A DNA stretch of 64,000 nt from Microbacterium sp. A20 (GCF_004794515.1 NZ_SSDF01000091.1:62001-126000); one strand, 5' to 3'. Shown: positions 27,552-37,300, numbered from the stretch's first letter. Translations and numbers: made by a program. Notes: a model not told the origin generated them from the sequence alone.

Positions 27552-28781
27552 TCAGGCGGCGTCACCTACGAGGATCGCTGCGGCGTCCTCGGTCGCGGCA
27601 TCCTCCGGCTCGTCGTCGATGTGTGCGAGCGCGCGACGCCCGAGGAACACCGTCAGCGCCGCGAGGAGGACCGATGCCGCCGCGAACAGGTACGGGACGG
27701 TCGCGTTGAACGCGTGCCAGAGCAGCGCCGCGATGGGAGGCGCCATCGCGCCACCGAGGAATCGCACCGCGGAGTACGCGGACGATGCCACGGACCGGGG
27801 GAGATCCGTCGCCTCCATGACGGCCTCGGTGAGCACGGTGTTCATCACCCCGAGCAACAGCCCGCCGATGACGATGCAGACCACGAGGGCGGCTGCGCTC
27901 TCGACCACGAGCCCCGCGGCGACGAGATCGAGCGCGAGCAGCGGCAGCACCACGAGGATGATCCGCGTGCGCGGCATGCGCCGCATCAGCACCGGCGCCA
28001 CCCAGACACTCGTGACCGCGAGAGCGACGCCCCAGCCGAAGAACGTGAATCCGATGCCCATGGCGCCGAAACCCAGCGGGAACGGCGAGAAGGCCAGCAG
28101 CACGAAGAACCCGATGTTGTAGAACAGGGCGGCGATCGCGAGGATCGCGAGGGCGGGGCGGCGAAGGGCCGTGAACGGGGCGGAGAAGGGCACGGGGACC
28201 CGTTTCTCGCCCGGCCCGCGCAGGAGCACGAGCACGGCGACGAACGCGATCGCCATCAGCACGACGACGCCGAAGAAGGGGCCGCGCCAGCTCTGCTCGC
28301 CGAGGAGGCCGCCGAGCAGTGGCCCCACCGCGATGCCGAGGCCGAGCGCTGCTTCGTACAGGATGATCGCGGCACTGCTCCCACCGGACGCGGCACCGAC
28401 GATCGTCGCGAGCGCGGTCGAGATGAACAGCGCGTTGCCGAGTCCCCAGCCTGCTCGGAAGCCGATGACGGCATCGACGCTGCCGCTGAGCGCGCACAGG
28501 AGAGCGAACACGACGATGAGTGCGAGGCCGATGAGCAATGTGGCCTTGGCGCCGATACGGCTGGAGATCCAGCTTGTCACCAGCATCGCGAGGCCGGTCA
28601 CCAGGAGGTAACTGGTGAAGAGCAGTTCCGTCTCCACCGGCGAGGCCTGAAGCGACTCAGCGATCGCGGGGAGGATCGGATCGACGAGTCCGATTCCCAT
28701 GAAGGCGACGACGCATGCGAAGGCGACGGCCCAGACCTGCGCCGGCTGTTTCCACACCGAGGGGGTGGCGGTGGTGTTCAC
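27552..28781 (-). CDS. MFS transporter
   Basis: A 409-residue 12-helix major facilitator. Helix 1-2 region is VVAFMGIGLVDPILPAIAESL, motif A-like WISSRIGAKATLLIG follows, and GLGIAVGPLLGGLLG resembles the drug-antiporter motif C, so efflux of small molecules is likely. The GTG start overlaps the marR stop (GTGA), with AGGAG 8 nt upstream, and the two genes form one operon. Longer in-frame sequence runs over marR in another frame and is not real. Confidence 0.88.
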   Translation of the reverse strand: MNTTATPSVWKQPAQVWAVAFACVVAFMGIGLVDPILPAIAESLQASPVETELLFTSYLLVTGLAMLVTSWISSRIGAKATLLIGLALIVVFALLCALSGSVDAVIGFRAGWGLGNALFISTALATIVGAASGGSSAAIILYEAALGLGIAVGPLLGGLLGEQSWRGPFFGVVVLMAIAFVAVLVLLRGPGEKRVPVPFSAPFTALRRPALAILAIAALFYNIGFFVLLAFSPFPLGFGAMGIGFTFFGWGVALAVTSVWVAPVLMRRMPRTRIILVVLPLLALDLVAAGLVVESAAALVVCIVIGGLLLGVMNTVLTEAVMEATDLPRSVASSAYSAVRFLGGAMAPPIAALLWHAFNATVPYLFAAASVLLAALTVFLGRRALAHIDDEPEDAATEDAAAILVGDAA

Positions 28782-29215
28782 CGAGATTCTCCTGTTCGTT
28801 CCGTAGTGGTGTGCGCGGCGAGGATCTCGGCCGCGCGGGTGAGCGTGGACCAGTCGTCGTCGCTCAGCGCGGCGAACCGGGGCGCGAGGGTCTCTCGGAA
28901 CTCGGCGCGCCAGGCCGCGACGGCGGTGGCCCCCTTCGGGGTGATGTCGACGACGGTCGCTCGCGAGTCGTCCGGGTCGGGGGAGCGCCGCACGAGCCCG
29001 TCCTTCTCCAGCATGCCGAGGAGGCGGGTCATGCCGGGTTGGGTGGTGCGCGCAGCGGCGGCCAGTTCGCCTACGCGCCTGGCGCCTTCCTGCTCGAGGA
29101 GGCTCAGCACCCGCCATTGCGCGGCGGGTGCGTCGTTGCCGGCATCCTGCGCCGCGATGCGGCCCAGCGCGTAGCCGGATAGCACCAGCGACGCGATAAC
29201 GTCCGAACGATTCAT
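28778..29215 (-). CDS. MarR family transcriptional regulator
   Basis: A 145-residue MarR-type winged-helix regulator: LSLLEQEGARRVGELAAAARTTQPGMTRLLGMLEKDGLVRR is the DNA-reading helix-turn-helix and SPDPDDSRATVVDITPKG the beta wing. Such proteins usually repress an adjacent transporter until they bind a phenolic or similar ligand. It is the first gene of a two-gene operon with the MFS carrier, and an inverted repeat overlaps its own promoter, so autorepression is likely. Confidence 0.92.
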   Translation of the reverse strand: MNRSDVIASLVLSGYALGRIAAQDAGNDAPAAQWRVLSLLEQEGARRVGELAAAARTTQPGMTRLLGMLEKDGLVRRSPDPDDSRATVVDITPKGATAVAAWRAEFRETLAPRFAALSDDDWSTLTRAAEILAAHTTTERTGESR

Positions 29216-29222
29216 ACCAAAG

Positions 29223-29243
29223 AGTATATACCTCGCGGTATGT
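29223..29243 (-). promoter_or_regulatory. marR-MFS promoter with overlapping operator-like inverted repeat
   Basis: On the minus strand TATACT (29223-29228) ends 7 nt before the marR ATG. An 18-bp inverted repeat at 29226-29243 (arms TATACC and GGTATG around TCGC) overlaps it, as expected for MarR autoregulation. Inferred. Confidence 0.6.
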
Positions 29244-29252
29244 AATTGTCGG

Positions 29253-30041
29253 TTAGCGTCGCGCGTTCGCTATCCGTGCAGAGAGTTGATGGGCGTGTGC
29301 GAGCAGAGTGCGACCGAGCTCGGCCATGCGATCCGGACCGAAGCGGAACTCGACACCGGTCAGACTCAACGCCCACTCCGGGCGACCGGAGCGATCGAAG
29401 ACCGCGGCGCCGATGCCCCAGCTGCCCTCGACGATCAAGCCGGGATTGACGGCGTATCCGCGCTCCTTGGTCTCGGTCAGTCGGGCGCGCAGTGCGCGCG
29501 GGCGGTGCGTCGGCCCCCACGCGCTCTCGAGGTCGGGATGCCGCTCCAGATAAGCGTCCACATCATGGTCAGGCAGGAAAGCCAGGATCGCGAGCCCCGC
29601 ACTCGCGACACCGAGGGGGAACCTCACCCCCTCGCTCAGGACGAAGGAGCGGATCGGGAAGGAGCCTTCCTCCCGAAGCAGGCACACCGTCTCGTCGCCC
29701 CGACGCACGGAGAAGAATGCGCTCTCCTCGGTCTTGACCGCCAGTGACCGGACGATGTCCCGTGCGAGCGCGGTCACGTCGTAGCGCGCGGCGGCGACCG
29801 AACCCATCAGAAACAGCTCGGGGCCGGGCATCCACCGGGTGCTGTCCTCGTCGCGGTCGACCAGCCCCTCGAACTTGAGCGCGCTGAGCAGGCGATGAGT
29901 GGTCGAGCGCGACAGCTCGGCTGCCCGGGCGAGGTCCTGGAGGCTGGCGCCCTCCGCGCCGGCGGCGGTCACCAATCGGAGCAGGCGAGCCGCGCGAGCG
30001 ATGGCCTGCGCGCCGGGGATGGAGCGGGCCGTGGATTCCAT
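29253..30041 (-). CDS. IclR family transcriptional regulator
   Basis: A 262-residue IclR protein: N-terminal winged helix (about 12-70, with LQDLARAAELSRSTTHRLLSAL) and C-terminal effector-binding domain (about 85-255, with FSVRRGDETVCLLREEGSFPIRS in two parts and GVASAGLAILAFL). It is divergent from the CoA-transferase/thiolase genes, 105 nt away, the usual place for a pathway-specific IclR (PcaR/PobR-like) regulator. The ATG at 30041 is supported by a TAGCGT hexamer. Confidence 0.9.
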   Translation of the reverse strand: MESTARSIPGAQAIARAARLLRLVTAAGAEGASLQDLARAAELSRSTTHRLLSALKFEGLVDRDEDSTRWMPGPELFLMGSVAAARYDVTALARDIVRSLAVKTEESAFFSVRRGDETVCLLREEGSFPIRSFVLSEGVRFPLGVASAGLAILAFLPDHDVDAYLERHPDLESAWGPTHRPRALRARLTETKERGYAVNPGLIVEGSWGIGAAVFDRSGRPEWALSLTGVEFRFGPDRMAELGRTLLAHAHQLSARIANARR

Positions 30042-30048
30042 ATCGTGG

Positions 30049-30054
30049 ACGCTA
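30049..30054 (-). promoter_or_regulatory. -10 hexamer TAGCGT of a probable leaderless iclR transcript
   Basis: On the minus strand TAGCGT ends 7 nt before the ATG at 30041. The region up to 30146 should also hold the IclR operator and the promoter of the CoA-transferase operon; I could not define either. Confidence 0.45.
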
Positions 30055-30146
30055 CCTCCGGATCTGACCACATCGCAAGACTTGATCGTTGCGCCGAGGG
30101 CCGAAGAGCGGATGCTGGAGGGAGGCACGAATTCGAAGGAGCAGAC

Positions 30147-30920
30147 GTGATCGACAAGCAATGGGACTCGGCAGCGCACGCCGTGTCCGACATTCCGGAC
30201 GGAGCCTCGTTGGCGGTCGGCGGGTTCGGGCTGTCAGGCAACCCGATCGCGCTCATCGAAGCCCTGCTGGCCCAGGGCACGACAGACCTCAGTGTCGTGA
30301 GCAACAACTGCGGCGTGGACGACTGGGGGCTCGGCGTCCTGCTCGCGGCGCAGCGCATCCGCAAGATGACATCGTCGTACGTGGGGGAGAACAAGGAGTT
30401 CGAGCGCCAGTTCCTGAGCGGCGAGCTCGAGCTCGAGCTCACTCCCCAGGGGACTCTGGCCGAGAAGCTCCGGGCAGGAGGATCGGGGATCGCGGCCTTC
30501 TACACGCAGACGGGTGTGGGCACCCAGGTCGCAGAAGGCGGGCTGCCCCGCCGTTACAACGCGGACGGTACGATCGCCGTCGCCTCCCCGGTGAAAGACG
30601 TCCGTTCCTTCGATGTCGACGGCAACTCTGCGGACTTCGTGCTCGAGGAGGCGATCACCACGGACTTCTCGCTCGTGCACGCCGCTCGCGGCGATCGCCA
30701 CGGGAACCTCGTCTTCAACAAGGCGGCGCGCAACTTCAACCCGCTCGCCGCGATGGCCGGACGCATCTGCATCGCTCAGGTCGAACAGCTCGTGGAGCCG
30801 GGGGAGCTCGACCCGGACAGCATCCATCTTCCCGGTGTCTTCGTGCACCGCATCGTCGAGTTGGGCACCGACATCCCCAAGCGCATCGAGCGACGCACCG
30901 TCGCCGTGGAAGGAGCCTGA
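30147..30920 (+). CDS. 3-oxoacid CoA-transferase subunit A
   Basis: The alpha subunit of a succinyl-CoA:3-oxoacid (acetoacetate or 3-oxoadipate) CoA-transferase, 257 residues. The glycine-rich [21 protein letters not shown] is the CoA-binding region; [45 protein letters not shown] (in two parts) and [13 protein letters not shown] are family signatures. AAGGAG stands before the GTG. It is the first gene of an operon with subunit B and a thiolase, divergent from iclR. PcaI and ScoA cannot be told apart here. Confidence 0.9.
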   Translation: MIDKQWDSAAHAVSDIPDGASLAVGGFGLSGNPIALIEALLAQGTTDLSVVSNNCGVDDWGLGVLLAAQRIRKMTSSYVGENKEFERQFLSGELELELTPQGTLAEKLRAGGSGIAAFYTQTGVGTQVAEGGLPRRYNADGTIAVASPVKDVRSFDVDGNSADFVLEEAITTDFSLVHAARGDRHGNLVFNKAARNFNPLAAMAGRICIAQVEQLVEPGELDPDSIHLPGVFVHRIVELGTDIPKRIERRTVAVEGA

Positions 30921-30921
30921 G

Positions 30922-31590
30922 ATGGCACTCACGCGAGACCAGATGGCGGCCCGCGCGGCAGCCGAGCTGCAGGACGGCTCCTACGTCAACCTCGGAATCG
31001 GATTGCCGACGCTCGTGCCCAACCACGTGCCCGGCGACGTCACGGTGGTCCTCCAGTCCGAGAACGGGATCCTCGGCGTCGGGCCCTACCCGCGCGAAGA
31101 CGCCGTGGACCCCGACCTCATCAACGCGGGCAAGGAGACGGTCACGACCCTGCCCGGCGCGGCGTTCTTCGACTCCGCCACCAGTTTCGGGATGATCCGC
31201 GGCGGCAAGATCGATGCCGCGATCCTCGGCGCGATGCAGGTCTCGACGAGCGGGGATCTCGCGAACTGGATGATCCCGGGCAAGATGGTGAAGGGCCCCG
31301 GCGGTGCCATGGATCTCGTGCACGGCGCCGCTCGGGTGATCGTCCTGATGGAGCACGTGGCCAGGGACGGGTCGGCCAAGATCGTGGGCGAGTGCTCGCT
31401 CCCTCTGACCGGTCGCGGAGTGGTCGACCGGATCATCACCGACCTGGCCGTGATCGACGTCACGCCAGAGGGGCTGACACTCGTCGAGACGGCCCCGGGA
31501 GTGAGCGTGGACGAGGTCATCGCCGCGACCGAGTCGCCGCTCACCATCCACCCGGATCTCCTGCACGAAAGGACCTCGCACCATGAATGA
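30922..31590 (+). CDS. 3-oxoacid CoA-transferase subunit B
   Basis: The beta subunit (222 residues), carrying the catalytic glutamate in the [11 protein letters not shown] motif near residue 50. Other marks are the N-terminal [16 protein letters not shown] and the [16 protein letters not shown] segment. It starts one base after the subunit A stop and AGGAGCC lies just before, so expression is stoichiometric. Its end overlaps the thiolase start by 8 nt. Confidence 0.92.
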   Translation: MALTRDQMAARAAAELQDGSYVNLGIGLPTLVPNHVPGDVTVVLQSENGILGVGPYPREDAVDPDLINAGKETVTTLPGAAFFDSATSFGMIRGGKIDAAILGAMQVSTSGDLANWMIPGKMVKGPGGAMDLVHGAARVIVLMEHVARDGSAKIVGECSLPLTGRGVVDRIITDLAVIDVTPEGLTLVETAPGVSVDEVIAATESPLTIHPDLLHERTSHHE

Positions 31591-32767
31591 CAACGACATC
31601 GTCATCGTCGCCGCCGCCCGTACACCGCAGGGGCGGCTGAAGGGCCAGCTGGCGGCCTTCACTGCGCCTCAGCTCGGATCCTTCGCGATCCGGGGCGCAC
31701 TGGAGCAGGGCGCCGTCGATCCGGGGGACGTCGACGCGGTGATCGTCGGACAGGTGCTGGCCGCCGGCTCCGGTCAGAACGCCGCGCGGCAGGCGGCCAT
31801 CGGGGCCGGCATCGGCTGGGACGTCCCGGCCCACTCCGTGAACAAGGTCTGCCTGTCGGGTTTGACTGCGATCATCGACGCCGCCCGGATGATCCGCACC
31901 GGCGACGCGGACGTCGTCGTCGCCGCGGGGATGGAGTCGATGACGCGGGCCCCGCACATGCTGATGGGATCCCGCGACGGCTGGGCGTACGGAAGCGTCG
32001 AGGTGCTCGACCACATGGCGTACGACGGTCTGACCGACGCCTACGACCGGGAGAGCATGGGCGCGTCGACGGAGCGCCACAACGCGCGTTACGAGCTCAC
32101 GCGGGAGGCGCAGGACCACGTCGCCGCGCTGTCGCACCAACGAGCGGCCGCCGCGCAGGAAGCAGGTGTGTTCGAGGCCGAGATCGTCGCCGTCGACGTG
32201 CCCCAGCGTCGGGGTGAACCGGTTCGCGTGACGAAGGACGAGGGTGTGCGCCCCGACACGACGGTCGAGACTCTCGGCGGCCTGCGCGCGGCCTTCGCGG
32301 AGGGTGGATCGATCACCGCGGGGAACTCGTCCCAGATCTCCGACGGCGCATCGGCCGTGGTCGTCACCACGCGGCGCACGGCCGAGACCAAGGGCTGGTC
32401 GGTGCTCGCGTCGGTCGGAGCCAGCGGCCAGACGGCCGGCCCGGACAACTCCCTGCAGGCGCAGCCGGCACGCGCGATCGAGCGCGCGTGCGAGAAGCAG
32501 GGGATCGCACCCTCAGAGCTCGATCTCGTGGAGATCAACGAAGCATTCGGCGCGGTCGTCGCCCGCTCGCAGGTCGAGCTCGGGCTGGACGAGGGCATCG
32601 TGAACATCCACGGCGGAGGGATCGCGATCGGACACCCGATCGGTGCATCCGGCAACAGACTCGTGGTGCACGCCGTTCACGAGCTCGTGCGTCGCGGCGG
32701 CGGAACGGCTGCCGTCGGCCTGTGCGGCGGTGGCGGTCAGGGCGAAGCGCTGATCCTCACTCGGTGA
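31583..32767 (+). CDS. acetyl-CoA C-acyltransferase (thiolase)
   Basis: A 394-residue thiolase. The acyl-accepting cysteine is in [11 protein letters not shown] near residue 89, the histidine motif is [14 protein letters not shown], and the second active cysteine is in [11 protein letters not shown]. With the CoA-transferase it would turn acetoacetate into two acetyl-CoA, or 3-oxoadipate into succinyl-CoA and acetyl-CoA. Sequence leans to the acetoacetyl-CoA type ([20 protein letters not shown]). No ring-cleavage genes are nearby, so ketone/short-chain keto-acid use is as likely as the beta-ketoadipate pathway. Confidence 0.92.
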   Translation: MNDNDIVIVAAARTPQGRLKGQLAAFTAPQLGSFAIRGALEQGAVDPGDVDAVIVGQVLAAGSGQNAARQAAIGAGIGWDVPAHSVNKVCLSGLTAIIDAARMIRTGDADVVVAAGMESMTRAPHMLMGSRDGWAYGSVEVLDHMAYDGLTDAYDRESMGASTERHNARYELTREAQDHVAALSHQRAAAAQEAGVFEAEIVAVDVPQRRGEPVRVTKDEGVRPDTTVETLGGLRAAFAEGGSITAGNSSQISDGASAVVVTTRRTAETKGWSVLASVGASGQTAGPDNSLQAQPARAIERACEKQGIAPSELDLVEINEAFGAVVARSQVELGLDEGIVNIHGGGIAIGHPIGASGNRLVVHAVHELVRRGGGTAAVGLCGGGGQGEALILTR

Positions 32768-32791
32768 ACGATGCGCTCGGGGCGCGCGGCG

Positions 32792-33091
32792 TCAGCGCCG
32801 TGCGTCCTTGGCGTGATCCTGCGTGTCGGCGAGGGCCTTTTGCGAACGGAACTGGAGTCGCTGGGCCTTCTTCGCCTTCTTGACCGACTGCGGCGAGTCG
32901 GCATCGACGAGCACACCGCGTCGTTCGCGGTTCATGTCGATCACCGCGCCGACAGCGAGCGCCATCGTGATGCCCCAGCTCAGCCAGGACAGCAGGGAGC
33001 GCCAGGTGATCGGCTGCTCGCGGGTGCCGCGGAGCAGCGAGACCCCTGCAGAGATCGCAGCGACGAGTCCGGTGCTGAAGAGGTAGCGCAT
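32792..33091 (-). CDS. small membrane protein
   Basis: A 99-residue protein with two predicted membrane helices (about 3-19 and 33-50) and a basic cytoplasmic tail rich in Lys, Gln and Ala. The family is not recognised. It follows the aminotransferase gene by 9 nt, so it may be cotranscribed, but a TAGCGT hexamer 6 nt before its ATG suggests its own promoter too. Confidence 0.7.
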   Translation of the reverse strand: MRYLFSTGLVAAISAGVSLLRGTREQPITWRSLLSWLSWGITMALAVGAVIDMNRERRGVLVDADSPQSVKKAKKAQRLQFRSQKALADTQDHAKDARR

Positions 33092-33097
33092 GCCCCC

Positions 33098-33103
33098 ACG
33101 CTA
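33098..33103 (-). promoter_or_regulatory. -10 hexamer TAGCGT before the small membrane protein
   Basis: On the minus strand TAGCGT ends 6 nt before the ATG at 33091 and overlaps the last codon of the upstream aminotransferase gene. Confidence 0.45.
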
Positions 33104-34303
33104 CCTTCCCGTGCCCCAGGTCGTCCCGAGCCTTGACAACCCCTCCCTGATCCTGTCAGGGGAGTACGTCGTGAACGACAGGCGGAGCGTCCGTCGATCG
33201 GGCGTCCCGGAGTAGAACGAGACGCCGGGCACGTAGGCGACATCGTTGGTCAGCGCGCGCCCGAGCGACTCGGCGGCATCCATCCCCTCAGGCAGCCGTG
33301 CCCAGACGAACATGCCGCCGTCGGGCCGATTCCACGTACTGCCGCTCGGCAGCGCGGCAGGCAGGGCTTCGAGCATCGCGTCGCGCCGGGCGGCGTAGGC
33401 GTCGCGGATGCGCGTAAGCGCGGGCTCGCCGCGACCTGAGAGGAGGTAGTGGGCGGCCGCGGCCTGGTCGATGGTGGAGGTGTGGAGGTCGGCGGCCTGC
33501 TTCGCGATCGTGACGGTAGGGCGGATATCCGCAGTCGTGCGTATCCATCCGATGCGCAGCCCGGGTGCGATCACCTTCGAGAAGCTGCCGAGACTGATGA
33601 CGTGCTCCGGTGCCAGCTCGGCCAGCGAGGGGAGGGCCTCACCCGAGTACCGGAGCTGGCGGTAGGGCTCGTCCTCGATGATGCGGAATCCCCGCCGCTG
33701 TGCCACGGCGGCGATGTCGTGGCGCGCCTCGAGTCCGTGGGTGCGGCCGGTGGGGTTCTGGAAGGTGGGCACCGTGTAGAAGAACTTCGGGCTGTGCTCG
33801 GCGGCCAGCCGGTCCAGCGCTTCGAGATCCAGCTCGTCCCCGTCGTAAGGGACGCCGATGACGCGCGCCCCGGCCAGCGCGAAGGTCTGCAGCGCCGCGA
33901 GGTAGCACGGCTCTTCGACCAGGATCGTGTCGCCCGGGTCGAGGAGCGTCGTCGAGATCAGACCGAGCCCCTGCTGCGAACCCGTCGTGATGATGAGCTC
34001 GGACGCGGTGGTCGACAACCCGTCCTCCGAGTACCGTCGGGCGACTTCCTCACGGAGTCGAGCGTCGCCCTCGGATGCCGAGTACTGCAGCACACCGGGG
34101 GAGTCGAGCACGGCGTCGAATGCTGCGCGGATGCCGTCGACGTCGAAGAGCTCGGGTGCGGGAAGGCCGCCCGCGAACGAGATGACCTCCGGACGCTCGG
34201 TCAGCGCGAGAAGGTCGCGCACGGGGGAGGTCTTCGCGGTGCCCGCGCGCTGCGAGCGCGGGGGCAGAGAGAGTGCGGCGGCGGCGTGCGGGGCAGTGGG
34301 CAA
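33101..34303 (-). CDS. PLP-dependent aminotransferase (fold type I, LysN/MocR-like)
   Basis: A 400-residue class I/II aminotransferase. Visible marks are EVISFAGGLPAPELFD, ITTGSQQGLGLI, FYTVPTFQNPTGRTHG, IIEDEPYRQLRYSG, and the PLP lysine in SLGSFSKVIAPGLRIGW. The pattern is that of the 2-aminoadipate/aromatic group and of MocR catalytic domains; no N-terminal GntR helix-turn-helix is present, so this is an enzyme. The TTG start has GAGGA upstream. TATCCT at 34344-34349 (minus) may be its -10 box. Confidence 0.9.
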   Translation of the reverse strand: MPTAPHAAAALSLPPRSQRAGTAKTSPVRDLLALTERPEVISFAGGLPAPELFDVDGIRAAFDAVLDSPGVLQYSASEGDARLREEVARRYSEDGLSTTASELIITTGSQQGLGLISTTLLDPGDTILVEEPCYLAALQTFALAGARVIGVPYDGDELDLEALDRLAAEHSPKFFYTVPTFQNPTGRTHGLEARHDIAAVAQRRGFRIIEDEPYRQLRYSGEALPSLAELAPEHVISLGSFSKVIAPGLRIGWIRTTADIRPTVTIAKQAADLHTSTIDQAAAAHYLLSGRGEPALTRIRDAYAARRDAMLEALPAALPSGSTWNRPDGGMFVWARLPEGMDAAESLGRALTNDVAYVPGVSFYSGTPDRRTLRLSFTTYSPDRIREGLSRLGTTWGTGR

Positions 34304-34512
34304 CGGGGGTCCTCTCGAGGAGCGAGGTGCGGGGGTGTCGCCCAGGATAGACCCGTCGCGAACCGCTCGTCTCTCGGCAGATGCCCTGGCACATCCGCTA
34401 TCCTGGGGGCGTCGCGGCTCGCCGCGGCCGCAAAAACCGTGTATCTACCGGCCGTCGGCATCCCGGCGGACAGCGGCGGCACCCGACTTCGCGTCTTCGA
34501 CGCGCGAGAGCC

Positions 34513-35775
34513 ATGACACGCGAATCAGCACCCCCACAGATCATCGAGCCGAGCCCGAGTCTTCTGCGTCTCGCCGGACTTCCCTACTTCCTCATCGCCT
34601 TCGTCGCGCGACTTCCGTTCGCCATGATGGTCGTCGGCGTCCTGACCGTCGTCGTCTCGGCCCGAGGGTCGCTCTCGCTGGGCGGGCTCACGTCGGCGGC
34701 CGTCGGCCTCGGGACGGCGTGCTTCGGTCCCCTTCTCGGTGCCGCCGCCGACCGGTTCGGCCAGCGGGTGGTCCTGGTCGTGCTCGCACTGGCGAACGGC
34801 GCCATGCTCCTGCTCTTCACCTTCGTGGTCTACGGGGATGCCGCAGACGGCTTCGTGCTGCTGGCGGCGGTCGGCATCGGCGCCACGGCGCCGCAGGTCG
34901 CTCCGCTCTCGCGTTCGCGTCTGGTGACCATCATCGCCGATCGGATGCCGGAGGCGCGTCGCGCCAAGACGGTGTCCGGGACGATGGCGTACGAGTCCGC
35001 GGCCGATGAGACCGTGTTCGTCTTCGGGCCCTTCCTGGTCGGCATCCTGGCGTCCGCGTTCGCACCCTGGGCTCCGCTGGTGGGCGCTGCCGTGCTCACC
35101 GTCGTCTTCGTCGGCGCTTTCGCGTTGCACCCCAGCGGACGTCACGTCTCGCAGGACCGCGACGCGGATGGGCGGGCGCCGTCTGCGGTCTCGGAACTGT
35201 TCCGGCCACAGCTGCTCATCGTCGTCCTCGGAATCCTCGGCGTGGGAATCTTCTTCGGGACGATGCTCACGTCGCTGACGTCGTTCATGGCCGACCGCGG
35301 TGCGCCCGAGCAGGCCGGTCTGCTCTACGGAGTGATGGGTGTCGGTTCGGCGGTGCTCGCGCTGGGTGTCGCGTGGCTTCCTCCGTCCTTCTCGATGCGG
35401 GCACGGTGGCTCGTCTTCGCCGGCATCCTGCTCGCCGGAACGCTTCTGCTCGGCTTCGTCGACTCGCCGGGAACGATGATGCTCGCGCTGGCGATCATGG
35501 GGATCGGCATCGGCCCCACCCTGGTCACGCAGTACAGCTTCGGGGCCGCACGCAGCCCGCGTGGACGCTCGGCGACGGTCATGACGATGCTGGGCTCCGG
35601 CGTCGTGGTCGGGCAGTCCATCGGCGCGGCCGTGGCCGGGGAGATCGCCGAGAACATCGGAACGTCAGCCGCGCTCCTGTTGCCGATGATCGCGGCATTC
35701 ATCGCCTTCGGTGCAGGCGTGGCGAACTGGGCTCTCAGCAGTGAGAGGCGCCCCCGTTCGTCGGTGACGGTCTGA
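34513..35775 (+). CDS. MFS transporter
   Basis: A 420-residue 12-helix permease. LGAAADRFGQRVVLVVLALANG is the motif-A loop, and the C-terminal half has VTQYSFGAARSPRGRSATVMTMLGS (in two parts). The substrate is unknown; the pattern is that of sugar- or drug-efflux-like MFS without family-specific marks. The start at 34513 is an ATG with a weak RBS; TATCCT at 34399-34404 would give a leader of about 100 nt in which I see nothing clear. Confidence 0.85.
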   Translation: MTRESAPPQIIEPSPSLLRLAGLPYFLIAFVARLPFAMMVVGVLTVVVSARGSLSLGGLTSAAVGLGTACFGPLLGAAADRFGQRVVLVVLALANGAMLLLFTFVVYGDAADGFVLLAAVGIGATAPQVAPLSRSRLVTIIADRMPEARRAKTVSGTMAYESAADETVFVFGPFLVGILASAFAPWAPLVGAAVLTVVFVGAFALHPSGRHVSQDRDADGRAPSAVSELFRPQLLIVVLGILGVGIFFGTMLTSLTSFMADRGAPEQAGLLYGVMGVGSAVLALGVAWLPPSFSMRARWLVFAGILLAGTLLLGFVDSPGTMMLALAIMGIGIGPTLVTQYSFGAARSPRGRSATVMTMLGSGVVVGQSIGAAVAGEIAENIGTSAALLLPMIAAFIAFGAGVANWALSSERRPRSSVTV

Positions 35776-35841
35776 CCTCCGGCAACGGTATTCCGCGATC
35801 CTGGGTAGGTTTGATTCCATCGCTGATGTGAGGAGTCCCCC

Positions 35842-37248
35842 TTGACCGCCGCAGATTTCGTCGTCGTCGCCAATCGCCTCCCGGTCGACCGGGTGGAGGG
35901 CCCTGACGGCGAGGAGGTCTGGCGCACGTCTCCCGGTGGGCTCGTAGCCGCTCTCGAGCCGATGATGCGCAACGTGCACGGTGCGTGGGTGGGCTGGGCG
36001 GGGCAGGCGGATGTCGAGCTGGAGCCGTTCGAAGCCGGTGGCATCGAATTGGTTCCCGTCGCGCTGAGCGCGCAAGAGGTTGCGGAGTACTACGAGGGCT
36101 TCGCGAACGACACGATCTGGCCGCTGTACCACGACGTGATCGCGCCGCCGCAGTACCACCGCGAATGGTGGGATGCGTACGTCCGGGTCAACCGCCGGTT
36201 CGCCGAGTCCGCCGCTGCGTCCGTCGCGAAGGAGGGCACCGTCTGGGTTCACGACTACCAGCTGCAGCTCGTCCCGCAGATGCTGCGCGAACTGCGGCCG
36301 GATGTGACCATCGGCTACTTCCACCACATCCCGTTCCCGGCTCACGGCCTCTACGCCCAGCTGCCATGGCGCGATCAGGTGCTGCGCGGACTGCTCGGTG
36401 CCGATGTCATCGGCTTCCAGCGGGCTCAGGACGCCACTTACTTCCTGACGGCAGTGCGCCGCAGACTTCGCTACGAGGTCAAGGGGCCCCACGTGTCTGT
36501 CCCAGAGGGCGAGGGGTCACGCACCGCGCTGGCACGGGCGTTCCCGATCTCCATCGACACGACGCCGTACATCGAGCTCGCAGCGCGCGAGGATGTCCGC
36601 GCGCGCGCCGCCGAGATCCGCGCGAGCCTCGGCAACCCGAAGCGCATCCTGCTCGGCGTCGACCGACTCGACTACACCAAGGGCATCCGCCACCGCATCA
36701 AGGCCTACGGGGAGCTGCTCGCGGAGGGACGGCTCAATGTCGAAGACGTCACGCTCGTCCAGGTCGCGAGCCCCAGCCGGGAGCGCGTCGACGCCTACGT
36801 GCACCTGCGTGACGAGATCGAGCTCGCGGTCAGCCGCATCAACGGCGACACCGACACGATGGGCCACTCCGCCATCCGATATCTGCACCAGGGCTATCCG
36901 CGCGAGGAGATGGTCGCGCTCTACCTGGCCGCCGACGTGATGCTGGTCACTGCGCTGCGCGACGGCATGAATCTCGTCGCCAAGGAGTACGTCGCCACGC
37001 GCGTCGACGATCGCGGCGTCCTCGTGCTCAGCGAGTTCACCGGTGCGGCGGACGAGCTGCGGCAGGCGGTGCGGGTCAACCCGCACGACATCGAAGGGCT
37101 CAAGGACGCGATCATGACCGCGGTGGAGATGCCCCCGGCCGAGCAGGGGCGGCGCATGAGGTCGCTGCGTCGTCGCGTGCTGGACAACGACGTGAACGCC
37201 TGGTCCTCCTCGTTCCTCACCGCCCTCTCCGAGGTGCGCGGACGCTGA
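35842..37248 (+). CDS. otsA: alpha,alpha-trehalose-phosphate synthase (GT20)
   Basis: OtsA joins a nucleotide-activated glucose with glucose-6-phosphate to give trehalose-6-phosphate. The 468-residue protein has VVVANRLPVDRVEG, the glycine-rich SPGGLVAAL, WVHDYQLQLVPQMLRE, GYFHHIPFPAHGLY, GVDRLDYTKGIRHRIKAY, and DGMNLVAKEYVA: the standard GT20 set in order. The start is TTG, with TGAGGAG about 7 nt upstream. otsB follows after 52 nt. Confidence 0.95.
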   Translation: MTAADFVVVANRLPVDRVEGPDGEEVWRTSPGGLVAALEPMMRNVHGAWVGWAGQADVELEPFEAGGIELVPVALSAQEVAEYYEGFANDTIWPLYHDVIAPPQYHREWWDAYVRVNRRFAESAAASVAKEGTVWVHDYQLQLVPQMLRELRPDVTIGYFHHIPFPAHGLYAQLPWRDQVLRGLLGADVIGFQRAQDATYFLTAVRRRLRYEVKGPHVSVPEGEGSRTALARAFPISIDTTPYIELAAREDVRARAAEIRASLGNPKRILLGVDRLDYTKGIRHRIKAYGELLAEGRLNVEDVTLVQVASPSRERVDAYVHLRDEIELAVSRINGDTDTMGHSAIRYLHQGYPREEMVALYLAADVMLVTALRDGMNLVAKEYVATRVDDRGVLVLSEFTGAADELRQAVRVNPHDIEGLKDAIMTAVEMPPAEQGRRMRSLRRRVLDNDVNAWSSSFLTALSEVRGR

Positions 37249-37300
37249 GCATCCGCGGGGCCGCGATACTGGGAACGAACCCCCTGCGATTGGAGAACCT

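Noticed and set aside
27234..29174. 646-codon plus-strand open frame opposite the YbaK, MFS and marR genes
   Set aside because: Composition is highly charged (Arg, Glu, His, Asp repeats), typical of a shadow of hydrophobic membrane-protein codons on the other strand.
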